Shown here piece by piece: positions 26,668-35,090 of a DNA stretch of 64,000 bases. The DNA comes from Luminiphilus syltensis NOR5-1B. GTDB lineage: Bacteria > Pseudomonadota > Gammaproteobacteria > Pseudomonadales > Halieaceae. The stretch is taken from assembly GCF_000158175.1 (NCBI RefSeq), contig NZ_DS999411.1, positions 2,636,714-2,700,713 on the forward strand, written 5' to 3'. The translations under genes and the position numbers were made by a program. Below the pieces are notes generated by a model. That model did no database searches. It was not told where the DNA came from and worked only from the letters and a program-made list of their open reading frames with translations. The stretch's first letter is position 1. Each line of letters starts with the position of its first letter.

Positions 26668-28098
26668 ATGCGAGACTACAAACAGTTTTATATTAACGGT
26701 GAATGGGTCGACCCACAGACGGTGAATGATTTTGACGTCATTGATCCCGCTACTGAAACGGTATGCGCCCATATTTCGTTGGGTGGTGAGGCAGACGTTG
26801 ATGCCGCGGTAGCCGCCGCCAAAGCGGCCTTCAAGACCTATAGCCAAAGCACCATCGCCGATCGAATTGCGCTTTTCGAGCGAATCATTGAGATTTACAA
26901 GCGGCGTATACCCGAGATCGCCGAGGCGATTCGTCTGGAGATGGGTGCACCCATTTCATGGGCGTCGTCGGCGCAGGCCTATTCCGGACTTGGGCATCTT
27001 CAGGAAGCCGCCGAAGTGCTGAAGACCTTTGAGTGGGAGGAGGACCTCGGTGATCATCGTATCTTCAAAGAGCCAATCGGCGTCTGCGGTCTGATCACCC
27101 CGTGGAACTGGCCGCTCAATCAGGTGAGCTGCAAGGTCGCGCCGGCTCTGGCAACAGGATGCACCATGGTGCTTAAGCCGTCGGAAATTGCACCGCTCTC
27201 GGCTTATCTCTACGCTGAAATCTTGCATGAAGCAGGTGTCCCCGCAGGCGTGTTCAATCTCGTTAATGGCGACGGCCCCACCGTGGGCACAGCCTTGTCG
27301 AAGCATCCGGATATCGACATGATGTCATTCACGGGCTCGACACGGGCAGGGTCCCTTGTCGCACAAAATGCAGCACCGACGGTAAAAAGGGTGACGCAGG
27401 AGCTGGGCGGAAAATCTCCCAACATCATTCTCGACGATGCTGATCTTACGAAGGCGGTCAAATACAGTGTGCGTGAAATGTTCAGCAATACCGGTCAATC
27501 CTGTAACGCGCCATCGCGACTGCTGGTGCCGCGTAAGCAGCTCCCCGAAATTGAAGAACTGGCCGTAGCCGCGGCCGCCAAAGCACGCCCCGGCGATACT
27601 GCGGAAAAAACCACCAATATGGGCCCCGTGGTTTCTGATGTTCAATGGAACAAGATTCAGGGGCTGATCAAGGCGGGTATTGAGGAAGGTGCCAAACTGT
27701 TGTGTGGCGGCCCAGGGCTGCCCGACGGCGTCGACCGGGGCTACTACGTTCGGCCGACGATTTTTTCCGAGGTGTCCAACGATATGACGGTTGCCCGGGA
27801 GGAGATTTTCGGTCCTGTGCTGGTGATTATCCCCTACGATTCCGAGGAGGAGGCGCTCGAAATAGCCAACGATACGGTTTATGGGCTCGCGGGCTATATC
27901 CAAACAGGCAACATTGAACGGGGGCGTGAGCTCGCACGCAAGCTGCGTGTAGGCAATGTCTCCATTAATGGTGTTGAGGCCGATTACAACATCCCGTTCG
28001 GCGGTTATAAGCAGTCGGGTAACGGGCGAGAGTGGGGTTCCCACGGCTTTACCGATTATCTGGAAATAAAGGCAGTTTCAGGTTACGAGTCTGCCTAG
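26668..28098 (+). CDS. NAD(P)-dependent aldehyde dehydrogenase
   Basis: Aldehyde dehydrogenase superfamily enzyme of 476 residues that oxidises an aldehyde to a carboxylate. Cofactor and catalytic motifs: TPWNWPLNQVSCKVAP, FTGSTRAGSLVAQNAA, catalytic Glu in QELGGKSPNI, nucleophilic Cys in NTGQSCNAPSRLLVP, and EEIFGPVLVI. Substrate is unknown; the neighbouring omega-aminotransferase and acyl-CoA dehydrogenase suggest an amine or short-chain acid catabolic set. It lies 136 bases after the acyl-CoA dehydrogenase and is followed by a possible terminator. Confidence 0.88.
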   Translation: MRDYKQFYINGEWVDPQTVNDFDVIDPATETVCAHISLGGEADVDAAVAAAKAAFKTYSQSTIADRIALFERIIEIYKRRIPEIAEAIRLEMGAPISWASSAQAYSGLGHLQEAAEVLKTFEWEEDLGDHRIFKEPIGVCGLITPWNWPLNQVSCKVAPALATGCTMVLKPSEIAPLSAYLYAEILHEAGVPAGVFNLVNGDGPTVGTALSKHPDIDMMSFTGSTRAGSLVAQNAAPTVKRVTQELGGKSPNIILDDADLTKAVKYSVREMFSNTGQSCNAPSRLLVPRKQLPEIEELAVAAAAKARPGDTAEKTTNMGPVVSDVQWNKIQGLIKAGIEEGAKLLCGGPGLPDGVDRGYYVRPTIFSEVSNDMTVAREEIFGPVLVIIPYDSEEEALEIANDTVYGLAGYIQTGNIERGRELARKLRVGNVSINGVEADYNIPFGGYKQSGNGREWGSHGFTDYLEIKAVSGYESA

Positions 28099-28114
28099 GT
28101 AGCACTTACTTTCC

Positions 28115-28136
28115 GGCGTCCGATTCGGGCGCCTTT
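28115..28136 (+). terminator. Possible terminator after aldehyde dehydrogenase
   Basis: Seven-pair stem GGCGTCC (28115-28121) / GGGCGCC (28127-28133) with one G-T pair and loop GATTC, followed by TTTCCCCTT. The T run is interrupted, so termination strength is doubtful. Confidence 0.45.
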
Positions 28137-28182
28137 CCCCTTGCGATTGAAGCCAGGCAATCGGAGAGCAGGATAGATAAGC

Positions 28183-29691
28183 ATGCCGAAAGTCATACTC
28201 GCCATTGATCAGGGCACAACCGGAACCACCGTCGCCATGATGGATACGGGGGGAAACCTACTAGCCAGTGTTAACCGCGAATTCCCGCAACGGTATCCGA
28301 AGCCCGGGTGGGTCGAACACAATCCCGAGGACATCTGGATGTCCGTGCTCAAGGGGATTCGCGGCATCTTCAAACGAGGCAGCGCCAAGCCAGCCGATGT
28401 GATCGCCATCGGTATTACCAATCAACGCGAGACCGCGCTGTTATGGGATACCGACTCTGGGAGTTCTCTCAACAACGCCATCGTCTGGCAATGCCGAAGA
28501 ACCACCGAATTCTGCGACAATCTCAAGCGTTCCGGCGCTGAGGGCTTGGTCCGCCAGAAAACAGGGCTGGTCCTCGATCCCTACTTCTCAGCCAGCAAGT
28601 ATCGCTGGTTGCTGGATAATACTCCTGGCATAAAGTCGAAGGTTCGCAAGGGTCGCGTTGCAGCCGGAACCATTGACAGCTTTTTGGTGTGGCAGCTAAC
28701 GGCCGGAGAACAGCATGTCACCGACGTCTCCAATGCGTCACGCACGTCGCTGATGGACATCGATCGCGGTGACTGGGACGAGGACCTGGGCGCACTGTTC
28801 GGGGTGCCACTGTCGATATTGCCCGAGATAGCGCCATCCAGTGGGGTTCTCGGCCATACCCGTTCAGTGCCCGGACTACCTGACGGTATCCCGATAGCAG
28901 GGATGGCTGGTGACCAGCAGTCGGCACTGTTTGGCCAGGCGTGCTTCCACACCGGTGAGGCGAAATGTACCTTTGGTACCGGCTCTTTCATCCTGACCAA
29001 TACGGGCAAACAGCGCATCCAGTCCAAGGCCGGTTTACTGACTACGGTGGCCTGGCAACTCAAGACGGGGGGGCCGCTTTATTATGCCCTCGAGGGCGGA
29101 GCTTTCGTCTGCGGTGCGGCGGTACAGTGGCTCCGTGATGAGCTGCAAATTATCCGCAATGCTGCGGACATCGAGGTGCTGGCCGGCACAGTATCCGACA
29201 GTAATGGCGTCGAATTTGTGCCCGCGCTGACCGGGCTCGGTGCGCCGCATTGGGATCCAGACGCACGGGGTTTGCTGTGTGGTCTTACCCGCGGTAGTAA
29301 TCGGGGGCATATTGCACGGGCAACCCTCGATGCGATGGCATTGCAAAATGCTGACATACTCATCGCTATGGAGCGAGATCTGGGGAAGCGACTCAAGCCT
29401 ATCCGCGTCGACGGTGGTGCCTCAGCAAACCAACTCTTGATGCAATTACAGGCCGATTACATGGGACGTAAAATTATCAGGCCAAAGGTCGTGGAAACCA
29501 CAGTAGCGGGTGCCTGTTTCCTCGCGGGGCTTGGTGTCGGCGTCTGGAATTCGACTGCTGATATTACTCGCAGCTGGCAGATCGATCGGGAATTTAAAGT
29601 GGGCTTATCGGCAGCCGGACGCAGGGAGCGTCTTGCTTCGTGGCAGCGGGCCATTGCGCGTGCGCGAACCGGGGAGGGTGCCGATGGCTGA
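28183..29691 (+). CDS. glpK: Glycerol kinase
   Basis: Phosphorylates glycerol to sn-glycerol 3-phosphate. The 502-residue product is full length. FGGY-family features: ATP-loop AIDQGTTGTTVAMMD, NQRETALLWD, substrate residues in IVWQCRRT, DVSNASRTSLMDI, CTFGTGSFILTNTG, and ATLDAMALQNADILIAM with VDGGASANQLLMQLQAD. No glpF or glpD is adjacent. The 3' end overlaps a small zinc-ribbon gene by 8 bases, followed by a glycosyltransferase. Confidence 0.95.
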   Translation: MPKVILAIDQGTTGTTVAMMDTGGNLLASVNREFPQRYPKPGWVEHNPEDIWMSVLKGIRGIFKRGSAKPADVIAIGITNQRETALLWDTDSGSSLNNAIVWQCRRTTEFCDNLKRSGAEGLVRQKTGLVLDPYFSASKYRWLLDNTPGIKSKVRKGRVAAGTIDSFLVWQLTAGEQHVTDVSNASRTSLMDIDRGDWDEDLGALFGVPLSILPEIAPSSGVLGHTRSVPGLPDGIPIAGMAGDQQSALFGQACFHTGEAKCTFGTGSFILTNTGKQRIQSKAGLLTTVAWQLKTGGPLYYALEGGAFVCGAAVQWLRDELQIIRNAADIEVLAGTVSDSNGVEFVPALTGLGAPHWDPDARGLLCGLTRGSNRGHIARATLDAMALQNADILIAMERDLGKRLKPIRVDGGASANQLLMQLQADYMGRKIIRPKVVETTVAGACFLAGLGVGVWNSTADITRSWQIDREFKVGLSAAGRRERLASWQRAIARARTGEGADG

Positions 29692-29863
29692 TGTTATTCC
29701 GTTTAAGAAACACGTCAAAAAGCCTGTCGACTTGACGCTCTGTCGAAACGGGCATCACAAATGGAAGATCGTTAACAGCGATCCATTTGCCGTACACCGA
29801 GGAGAGCTTATTTCGCGATATCGCTGTGCACGCTGTGGCAAGGAACGGAGTCGGGCGCAATGA
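29684..29863 (+). CDS. Small zinc-ribbon protein (59 aa)
   Basis: A 59-residue protein MADVIPFKKHVKKPVDLTLC... with a likely four-ligand zinc site: Cys-Arg-Asn-Gly-His-His in the first half and RYRCARCGKER near the end. Similar small CRxGxHKW proteins are widespread in gammaproteobacteria without known function. ATG 29684 lies inside the end of glpK (GGAGGG upstream at short spacing), so it is translationally coupled; the open frame extends upstream antisense-free inside glpK but only this part looks conserved. The glycosyltransferase starts 24 bases later. Confidence 0.75.
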   Translation: MADVIPFKKHVKKPVDLTLCRNGHHKWKIVNSDPFAVHRGELISRYRCARCGKERSRAQ

Positions 29864-29887
29864 TGTTTATTGTCATGCCGCTATAAG

Positions 29888-30982
29888 ATGCACATACTTC
29901 ACGTGGAGACGGGCCGCTTTCTCTATGGCGGCGCATTACAGGTTAGCTATCTGATCAACCGGCTGCAGCGCGAGGGCATCAGCAACACCCTGGTTTGTCC
30001 ACCGGGGAGTGCCATCGCCGATGCGATTACCCCACCGGCGATCACCGTAGAGGTTGCTCTCGCGGGAGATCTTGATATCGGTTTTGTTGGCCGATTGAGA
30101 CGCGTGATAAAAACGACGAAACCCGACCTGGTGCACTTACACAGTCGACGCGGCGCCGATGTTCTCGGCGGCATTGCAGCAGCGCTTGAGGGAACCCCCT
30201 GCGTGCTGTCGCGCCGGGTTGACAACCCCGAGTCTCGGTGGGTGATACCTATCAAATACCGGCTTTACGATCATGTGATTACGATCTCTGAAGAGATACG
30301 GCGAGTGTTGCTCGACGGCGGTCTATCCGGCAAGCAGATTACCTGTGTACGTAGTGCCATAGATAGCGATGCCTGGAACCTTGCACCGGAACGCGGCTGG
30401 TTTTTGACCGAATTCAACCTGCCCGAAGACGCACGGGTTTTTGCAATCGCCGCACAGTTGATCGAGCGAAAAGGACATCGTCATTTACTTAAAGCACTGC
30501 CTTCGTTACTCGAGCGCTGGCCGGAGCTGCACATCCTCGTGTTGGGGCAGGGGCCGCTCTATGGAGAACTGGTCGAGATCGCAACAAAAAAGCCCTTCCT
30601 CGGGAAGGTACATGTCATTGGTTTTCGTCAGGATATCAAGCGTATTCTGCCCAATCTTTTTGCTGTCGTGCACCCTGCGGATGCCGAGGGGTTAGGGGTT
30701 GCCCTGTTGCAGGCGTCATCGGCGGGCCTGCCAATTGTCGCTACTCGGGCAGGGGGCATTCCCGAAGTCGTCGTCGACGGAGAAACCGGTTATCTGTGCC
30801 CCCCGGGGGATACTACGGCGATTGCTGATGCCATGAACAGCTTACTCAGCAACCCTGATACCGCGCGCCGTATGGGTGAGGCAGGCAAACGTCGCATGCA
30901 GGATGAATTCTCCGTTGACGTCATGGCACGGGGAAATCTGGCGGTATATCGACAAGTCCTTGAAGCGGCGGGACAGGGCTGA
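29888..30982 (+). CDS. Glycosyltransferase family 4 protein
   Basis: A 364-residue GT-B fold retaining glycosyltransferase of the GT4/WaaG-like group. N-terminal acceptor domain: ILHVETGRFLYGGALQVSYLINRL and DLVHLHSRRGADVLGG. C-terminal nucleotide-sugar domain: LIERKGHRHLLKALPSLL, ILVLGQGPLYGELV, VIGFRQDI and the EX7E-like donor motif HPADAEGLGVALLQASSAGLP with GGIPEVVVDGETGYL. It likely adds a sugar to LPS core or another surface glycan; the acceptor is unknown. ATG 29888 is preferred over an in-frame TTG at 29870. Confidence 0.88.
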   Translation: MHILHVETGRFLYGGALQVSYLINRLQREGISNTLVCPPGSAIADAITPPAITVEVALAGDLDIGFVGRLRRVIKTTKPDLVHLHSRRGADVLGGIAAALEGTPCVLSRRVDNPESRWVIPIKYRLYDHVITISEEIRRVLLDGGLSGKQITCVRSAIDSDAWNLAPERGWFLTEFNLPEDARVFAIAAQLIERKGHRHLLKALPSLLERWPELHILVLGQGPLYGELVEIATKKPFLGKVHVIGFRQDIKRILPNLFAVVHPADAEGLGVALLQASSAGLPIVATRAGGIPEVVVDGETGYLCPPGDTTAIADAMNSLLSNPDTARRMGEAGKRRMQDEFSVDVMARGNLAVYRQVLEAAGQG

Positions 30983-31005
30983 TTGGCAAATTCAGACGCG
31001 ATACC

Positions 31006-32469
31006 TTATCGACCAAGTCCGCCCATAAGGATGTATTTGATTTCAACGTAGTCGTCGATGCCATATTTCGACCCTTCGCGTCCACTACCGGACTCTTTGA
31101 CACCGCCAAAGGGGGCCATTTCGTTGGAGATGATGCCCTCGTTTACCCCAACCATGCCGTATTCGAGTGCTTCACTGACGCGCCATACCCGACCGATATC
31201 CCGAGTGTAAAAATAAGAGGCCAATCCGAATTCGGTATCGTTGGCGATGGCCACTGCTTCCTCTTCGCTACGGAAACGAATAACCGGCGCTACGGGCCCA
31301 AAAATTTCATTGCGGAAGACCGGCATGTCCGCAGTAACCTCGGTCAATACGGTAGGGGTATAAAAGCACTCACCCAGCGCACTGCGCTCTCCACCCAACG
31401 CTAATTTAGCGCCCGCCTGAATCGAGCGCTGGACGAGGTCATCCACATCATTGACCGCTTTGACATTGACGAGTGGTCCAAGCTGCGTAGATTCATCCAT
31501 TCCATTGCCGAGACGGAATTTGGCGGTCTCAGCCACCAACTTTTCCACAAAGGCGTCGTAAATGTCTTCGTGCACCAGCATTCGATTGGTACAGACGCAG
31601 GTTTGGCCACTGTTGCGGTACTTTGAAACCAGGGCACCTTCGACAGCAGCGTCGATATCGGCATCTTCAAAAACGATGAAGGGTGCGTTACCGCCCAGTT
31701 CCATCGACGTCTTTTTCAGCGTTGCCGCGCACTCGGTTTCCAACTGCTTGCCCACCGGTGTAGACCCTGTAAATGTCAGTTTGCGCACAATCGGATTGCC
31801 GGTAAGTTCAGGGCCAATATCCCGAGAGCTGCCGCAGACCACATTGACGACCCCGTCGGGTATGCCGGCACGGCCCGCGAGTTCAGCCATCGCAAGGGCG
31901 GACAGGGGAGTCTCACTTGCGGGCTTGATGACCACCGAGCAGCCCGCTGCAAGCGCTGGACCAACTTTGCGCGCGATCATGGCGTTAGGGAAGTTCCACG
32001 GTGTTATCACGGCGACGACACCCACCGGTTGTTTAATACAGATCACGCGTTTGTCACCGGAAGGGGCGGGTATCACGTCACCGTCGATTCGCTTTGCCTG
32101 CTCTCCAAACCACTCGATATAGGAGGCGCCGTAGGCAATTTCGCCCCGGGCTTCCGCGAGTGTTTTTCCCTGCTCCGCGGTGAGGATTTTTGCAAGGTCT
32201 TCTTGATTATCCATGATGAGATCGAACCAGCGCCTCAGCGCCTGTGCACGGGCCTTTGCCGGCGTCGCCGACCAATCCGCCATCGCTGAATCGGCGGCGG
32301 CGATGGCTCGCCGAGTTTCCGGTTGTCCCACCTTGGCGATGGACGCGACCAGGGCGCCCGTTGCCGGGTTGGTTACATCGAGGGTATGTCCATCATCACC
32401 ATCCACCCAGGATCCGTTGATGAGCGCCCGGGTTTGTAGCAGGGTAGGATCGTCGAGGAATAGCGTCAT
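31006..32469 (-). CDS. gabD: Succinate-semialdehyde dehydrogenase
   Basis: Oxidises succinate semialdehyde to succinate in GABA catabolism; 487 residues. Motifs: TPWNFPNAMIARKVGPALAA (cofactor), FTGSTPVGKQL, catalytic Glu in MELGGNAPFIVF, and NSGQTCVCTNRMLV with the nucleophile plus the second Cys two residues on, the redox-switch pair known in E. coli GabD. C-terminal PFGGVKESGSGREGSKYGID is also GabD-like. No gabT is adjacent, though the omega-aminotransferase at 23.3 kb could supply substrate. It converges with the glycosyltransferase gene. Confidence 0.93.
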   Translation of the reverse strand: MTLFLDDPTLLQTRALINGSWVDGDDGHTLDVTNPATGALVASIAKVGQPETRRAIAAADSAMADWSATPAKARAQALRRWFDLIMDNQEDLAKILTAEQGKTLAEARGEIAYGASYIEWFGEQAKRIDGDVIPAPSGDKRVICIKQPVGVVAVITPWNFPNAMIARKVGPALAAGCSVVIKPASETPLSALAMAELAGRAGIPDGVVNVVCGSSRDIGPELTGNPIVRKLTFTGSTPVGKQLETECAATLKKTSMELGGNAPFIVFEDADIDAAVEGALVSKYRNSGQTCVCTNRMLVHEDIYDAFVEKLVAETAKFRLGNGMDESTQLGPLVNVKAVNDVDDLVQRSIQAGAKLALGGERSALGECFYTPTVLTEVTADMPVFRNEIFGPVAPVIRFRSEEEAVAIANDTEFGLASYFYTRDIGRVWRVSEALEYGMVGVNEGIISNEMAPFGGVKESGSGREGSKYGIDDYVEIKYILMGGLGR

Positions 32470-32501
32470 GAATCAGGCCTTATTTCAATAGAATAAAATG
32501 C

Positions 32502-32525
32502 GTAACAGGTTACCTAATAAGTATA
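32502..32525 (-). promoter_or_regulatory. Possible gabD -10 box and overlapping inverted repeat
   Basis: On the minus strand TATACT (32520-32525) could be a -10 box. Seven bases downstream lies the inverted repeat GTAAC-2-GTTAC (32502-32513), about where transcription would start, so a repressor bound there could block gabD. No clear -35 element is seen. Confidence 0.35.
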
Positions 32526-32563
32526 CTCGAAAATACGTAGGCATTAATGCTTCGGTAGAGGAT

Positions 32564-33625
32564 CTATTTTCGAGGGTTGCTTACCCGCCGGGGTGGGCGC
32601 GTTCTCAAATCGTGTTTGCGCATCAAGCCCCGTAACTGATCATAGCTCAACCCGAGTAATTCAGCGGCAACCTTTTGCTGTTGGCTTGCCTCCTCCAGCG
32701 CCTCGAGCAAGATAGCCTTGGCATACTCCGTTACACACTGCTGAAAATCGATGGGCCAATCCCGGCGAGGCGGTAGGCCTGTGCTCAGCCGTTCCGGCGA
32801 ATCTGAAACGTCTGCCAAATCTTCTGCCGTTGAATCGCCACCGAATGGGCCGGCGAAGTTTGCAAAGGGATCAACCACAACTTCATCCACGGCAGCATCA
32901 TCGCGGCCCCAGCGAAAAAGCGAACGCTCGACCGCATTTTTAAGCTCGCGCACATTGCCCGGCCAGCGGCAGCCCTTCAGCGTCTCCATCGCTTCATCGG
33001 TGAAGCCCGGGAACAAGGACCAGCCCAGGTCCGAAGACATGCGCACGGCAAAATGTTGTGCGAGCTCTTCGATATCGCCGGGTCGCTCGCGCAAAGGGGG
33101 CAAGCGCACCACATCGAAGGTCAGGCGATCCAGTAAATCCCAGCGAAACTGCCCATTGTTTGCCATACCCCGTAGATCAGCATTTGTGGCGGCGATAATC
33201 CGCACGTCGACTTTTAAGGTGCTCGACCCACCTACGCGCTCGAACTCACCGTACTCGATAAGCCTTAGTAGCTTCTCCTGTAGACGCAGGGACATCGTAC
33301 CCAACTCATCGAGAAACAGACTGCCCCCATCGGCGCGTTCAAAGCGGCCAATGTGCCGCTTGGTCGCCCCTGTAAAGGCCCCGGCTTCATGCCCGAATAG
33401 TTCGCTTTCCAGAAGTGACTCGGTGATGGCGCCACAGTTGACCTTAATAAACTGCTCAGACCAGCGACTCGAAAGAAAGTGAAGCCGTTCGGCGCCGAGT
33501 TCTTTTCCGGTGCCGCGTTCCCCAATCACCAGTACCGGTCGGTCAATGGTGGCCAGTGCCGACAGGTGGTCCAGGGCCGCCGAGAGCGCCGGGCTTTGCC
33601 CGATAATCGTCTGGGGTGCATTCAT
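32564..33625 (-). CDS. pspF: Sigma-54-dependent activator PspF
   Basis: AAA+ bacterial enhancer-binding protein that activates sigma-54 transcription of psp genes; 353 residues with no N-terminal sensor domain, as in PspF, which is controlled by direct PspA binding. Walker A GERGTGKE, sigma-54 contact loop GAFTGA, Walker B SLFLDELGT, arginine-finger region RWDLLDRLTF, and a C-terminal Fis-type helix-turn-helix (QQKVAAELLGLSYDQLRGLM). There is an unusually long acidic linker (about 265-300). It is divergent from the psp operon, the standard arrangement. Confidence 0.94.
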   Translation of the reverse strand: MNAPQTIIGQSPALSAALDHLSALATIDRPVLVIGERGTGKELGAERLHFLSSRWSEQFIKVNCGAITESLLESELFGHEAGAFTGATKRHIGRFERADGGSLFLDELGTMSLRLQEKLLRLIEYGEFERVGGSSTLKVDVRIIAATNADLRGMANNGQFRWDLLDRLTFDVVRLPPLRERPGDIEELAQHFAVRMSSDLGWSLFPGFTDEAMETLKGCRWPGNVRELKNAVERSLFRWGRDDAAVDEVVVDPFANFAGPFGGDSTAEDLADVSDSPERLSTGLPPRRDWPIDFQQCVTEYAKAILLEALEEASQQQKVAAELLGLSYDQLRGLMRKHDLRTRPPRRVSNPRK

Positions 33626-33758
33626 AAAGGCTAAATTAGCCCTACTGGGTATAAAACACCACTAAAAATGCGATAAACGCCTTTAATACGTCGCCGACAA
33701 GGTCCGTCTCAGCTAAAAAAAAGCCTTAAGTATCTGTTTTCGCAATGATTTATTAATC

Positions 33759-33774
33759 TGGCACGGCATTCGCT
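33759..33774 (+). promoter_or_regulatory. Sigma-54 promoter of the psp operon
   Basis: TGGCACGGCATTCGCT matches the -24/-12 consensus TGGCACG-N4-TTGCW at all fixed positions except one (TC for TT), with GG and GC exactly 10 bases apart. It lies 82 bases before the first psp gene and in the pspF-psp divergent region (33626-33856), where PspF upstream sites and possibly an IHF site would be expected; I could not pin these down. Confidence 0.85.
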
Positions 33775-33856
33775 AAATACCGGTTGAAGGCGCCGGGTTG
33801 GCCGGAATCGCCAGAGGGGCAGGGAAGCCCCACTCATTATCAAGGAGTAATACCGC

Positions 33857-34036
33857 ATGGATACACTGGACGAACGATTCTCGATCTACACCGCGGTAGT
33901 TTTCATCTGCAGCACCCTGGGTGCGCTGGCCGGGCTGAGTGCCGCGGCGGTGACCTTTGGCGTGTTGGCGGTCGGTATCGAGCTGGCGTATGTCGCTAGT
34001 GGCCTGATGAACGCGACGGACCAGTCCGACGCCTAG
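33857..34036 (+). CDS. Psp-operon small membrane protein (59 aa), unassigned
   Basis: First gene behind the sigma-54 promoter, encoding a 59-residue protein: acidic N-terminus MDTLDERFSIYT, then two hydrophobic segments at about 12-31 (AVVFICSTLGALAGLSAAAV) and 32-50 (TFGVLAVGIELAYVASGL), and a polar tail NATDQSDA. AAGGAG precedes the ATG by 9 bases. It is followed by pspA after 22 bases. I do not see resemblance to PspD or PspG of E. coli. Codon choice looks like that of pspABC. An inner-membrane helical hairpin working with PspB/PspC is a reasonable inference only. Confidence 0.8.
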   Translation: MDTLDERFSIYTAVVFICSTLGALAGLSAAAVTFGVLAVGIELAYVASGLMNATDQSDA

Positions 34037-34058
34037 GTCCATCGAAAGGAGAAGCATC

Positions 34059-34775
34059 ATGGGTATATTTTCACGTATGTCAGACATTGTTAACTCCAAC
34101 CTGAACGCGCTGTTGGACAGCGCCGAAGATCCGGAGAAGATGATTCGCCTGATTATTCAGGAGATGGAAGACACGCTGGTGGAAGTACGGAGCTCCTCGG
34201 CACGGGTGTTGGCGGACAGGAAGACCGCGGCCCGACGGCTGGAGGCGACCGAGGCGGAAGCCGCGCAGTGGGAAGCAAAAGCGAAACTGGCGATCAGCAA
34301 GGGCCGCGAAGACCTGGCCCGGGCAGCGCTTCAGGAGAAGCGGGCGATCGAGGAGGAAGTGGCGGCGGTTCAGGAGGAACTGTCGGCGACCGACGAGCAC
34401 ATTGCCCAGCTCAACGAGGAAGTGAGCCAGCTGCAGGCGAAGCTCAATGACGCCAAGGCGAAGCAGAAGACCATTCTGATGCGCTCGAAGACGGTCCAGT
34501 CACGGATGCAGGTCAAGCGTCAGGTGCATCGCACCGAGCTCGATGAGGCCTTCACCAAGTTCGACAAGTTCGAGCGACGGGTGGATAACCTCGAAGGGCA
34601 GCTGGAGGCGATGGATCTCGGTCGCGATGTGACGCCGGATCTGGCGGCGGAGATCGAGTCGCTGGCGCAGGACGAGTGGCTGACCGAGGAACTCGATCGT
34701 CTCAAGGCGTCGATGGCGTCGAAGGACGACAAAGCCACCAGCAAAGGGAAGTCATCAGGCGGTGCAAAGGACTGA
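34059..34775 (+). CDS. pspA: Phage shock protein A
   Basis: ESCRT-III/Vipp1-family peripheral membrane protein that binds stressed inner membrane and, when free, inhibits PspF. The 238-residue product starts MGIFSRMSDIVNSNLNALLD with the amphipathic membrane-binding helix, then EDPEKMIRLIIQEMEDTL (PspF-contact region), and long coiled coils (about 25-190). A short charged tail rich in Lys and Ser (KASMASKDDKATSKGKSSGG) ends it. GAAAGGAG precedes the ATG. Confidence 0.97.
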   Translation: MGIFSRMSDIVNSNLNALLDSAEDPEKMIRLIIQEMEDTLVEVRSSSARVLADRKTAARRLEATEAEAAQWEAKAKLAISKGREDLARAALQEKRAIEEEVAAVQEELSATDEHIAQLNEEVSQLQAKLNDAKAKQKTILMRSKTVQSRMQVKRQVHRTELDEAFTKFDKFERRVDNLEGQLEAMDLGRDVTPDLAAEIESLAQDEWLTEELDRLKASMASKDDKATSKGKSSGGAKD

Positions 34776-34841
34776 GAGGATGAAAGGCCAGGGAAGGCTG
34801 TTTACACTCGATATCACCGACGCAGGACCAGGGAGTCAACG

Positions 34842-35090
34842 ATGAGCATTACGGAAGCGTTATTTGTACCGACCATACTGTTCATGCTGATCGTGGCGCC
34901 GATCTGGATTGTGATGCACTACCAGAGCCGCAAGCGCTCGAGCCAGAGCCTGAGCGAGGATGATCGTCAGGAGCTTGATGAGATGCTGGCGACGGTGGAC
35001 AAGCTGAGCGACCGAATCGTATCGCTGGAGTCGATACTGGATGTGGACCATCCGAATTGGCGCAAGACAGACGGACAAAGGAGCGAATGA
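34842..35090 (+). CDS. pspB: Phage shock protein B
   Basis: Inner-membrane partner of PspC in sensing envelope stress and releasing PspF from PspA. The 82-residue product has one N-terminal helix (about 5-26, EALFVPTILFMLIVAPIWIV), the positive segment YQSRKRSSQSL and a cytoplasmic coiled coil (DRQELDEMLATVDKLSDRI) ending HPNWRKTDGQ. The stop overlaps the pspC start. Confidence 0.95.
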   Translation: MSITEALFVPTILFMLIVAPIWIVMHYQSRKRSSQSLSEDDRQELDEMLATVDKLSDRIVSLESILDVDHPNWRKTDGQRSE

